64,000 nt of DNA, taken from the NCBI RefSeq assembly GCF_021869535.1, contig NW_026262734.1, positions 91,951,285-92,015,284 of the forward strand, in the 5' to 3' direction. Position 1 is the stretch's first letter; every line of letters starts with the position of its first letter. This document shows, in pieces, positions 63,289-64,000 of this stretch. Both the position numbers and the translations under genes were made by a program. Source of the DNA: Mytilus californianus (Eukaryota; Mollusca; Bivalvia; Mytilida; Mytilidae). The notes under the pieces are model-generated. The model searched no databases. It saw only the letters and a program-made list of their open reading frames with translations, and was not told the origin of the DNA.

Positions 63289-64000
63289 ATACGACCGCAA
63301 AAAAATTTTTGTGGTCGTATATTGGTATGACGTTGGCGTCCTGCGTCGTCCGAAGACACATTGGTTTTCGCACTCTAACTTTAGTTTAAGTAAATGGATC
63401 TTTATGAAATTTTACCACAAGGTTCAATACCACAAAAGGAAGGTTGGGATTGATTTTGGGGGTTATGGTAATAACAGTAAAGGAATTAGGGGCCAAAAAG
63501 GGGCCAAAAATAAGCATTTTTGTAACTTCCAGACATAACTTGTGTGTTAGTGTATGGATCTCTCTGACATTGTACCACAAGGTTCCATATCACTAAAGGA
63601 ATGCTGGGATTGATTTTGGGGGTAATTGCCTCCAAATTTTAGGAATTAGGGGCCAAAAAAGGGGCAAAAAACAAGAATTTTTCTAGTTTCATGACAATAA
63701 CTTGTGTGTAAGTGTATGGATCTTTCTGAAATTGTACTACAAGGTTCCATATCACAAAGGGAAAGCTGGGTTTTGAGTTTGGGGGTAATTGCCCTAAACT
63801 TTTAGGAATTTGGGGCCAAAAAGGGGCCAAAAAACACATTTTTTTCTAGTTTCCAGACAATAACTTGTGTTCAAGTGTATGGATCTCTCTAAAATTGTAC
63901 TGCAAGGTACCATACCACAAAGGGAAGGCTGGGATTGAGTTTGGGGGTGATGAATCATAATGGGGGTTCAAAAAATTTTGGGGGGGGGGATTTATTTTTT
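63289..64000 (+). repeat. Family B element, copy 3, cut by the window end
   Basis: Hairpin 63289-63320 (ATACGACC ... GGTCGTAT), GACGTTGGCGTCC, then four AATTAGGGGCCAAAAA units of ~165 bp, then a G run at 63980-63988 where copies 1 and 2 also have theirs. Confidence 0.85.

Overview
The window is eukaryotic nuclear DNA, AT-rich, with short exons in large introns and an extreme load of interspersed repeats. The protein homologies and several repeat families that I recognise from mussel genomes point to a bivalve mollusc, most likely Mytilus or a close relative. The organism is an inference; no search was run. I see no bacterial operons, CRISPR arrays, rRNA genes or intact tRNA genes.

Two protein genes can be read, and both run off the window. 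On the + strand, 23 exons between 23720 and 62178 join without a frame break into 843 codons of a MORC2 orthologue: GHKL ATPase, coiled coil 1, transducer-like segment, CW zinc finger, a very long charged helix, an acidic tail and the first residues of the chromo-like domain. The 3' end lies beyond 64000. On the - strand, four small exons (23035-22921, 9014-8951, 6156-6064, 4678-4620) join in frame into 110 codons of a protein resembling CUSTOS (human C12orf43). Its 3' end lies beyond position 1. The two genes are head to head, with 684 bp between their start codons, so they probably share a TATA-less bidirectional promoter.

The rest is mostly repeats. Positions 1-1610 hold three 500-bp tandem units ending in a hairpin. 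CUSTOS intron 3 carries a 45-bp minisatellite and a 27-base C run. Intron 2 carries a 1.2-kb hAT-type MITE. Intron 1 carries a 55-bp minisatellite, a divergent 480-bp tandem duplication, a giant imperfect palindrome (centre near 17035, arms to 15271 and 18757 with matching outposts at 12240 and 20810), a foldback and a LINE relic. A 1.2-kb hAT relic with an 8-bp target duplication lies at 3136-4331.

MORC2 introns hold further hAT-type, PIF/Harbinger-type, TTAA-flanked and TA-flanked MITEs, tRNA-derived SINEs, foldbacks, and several large hairpin-plus-tandem-array elements (families A, B and C below). Nested insertions give relative ages. One such element ends 7 nt from the MORC2 exon 6 boundary and so must supply its 3' splice signals. 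In vertebrates MORC2 works with the HUSH complex to silence transposons and repeat-rich loci, so a MORC2 gene this full of repeats is notable.
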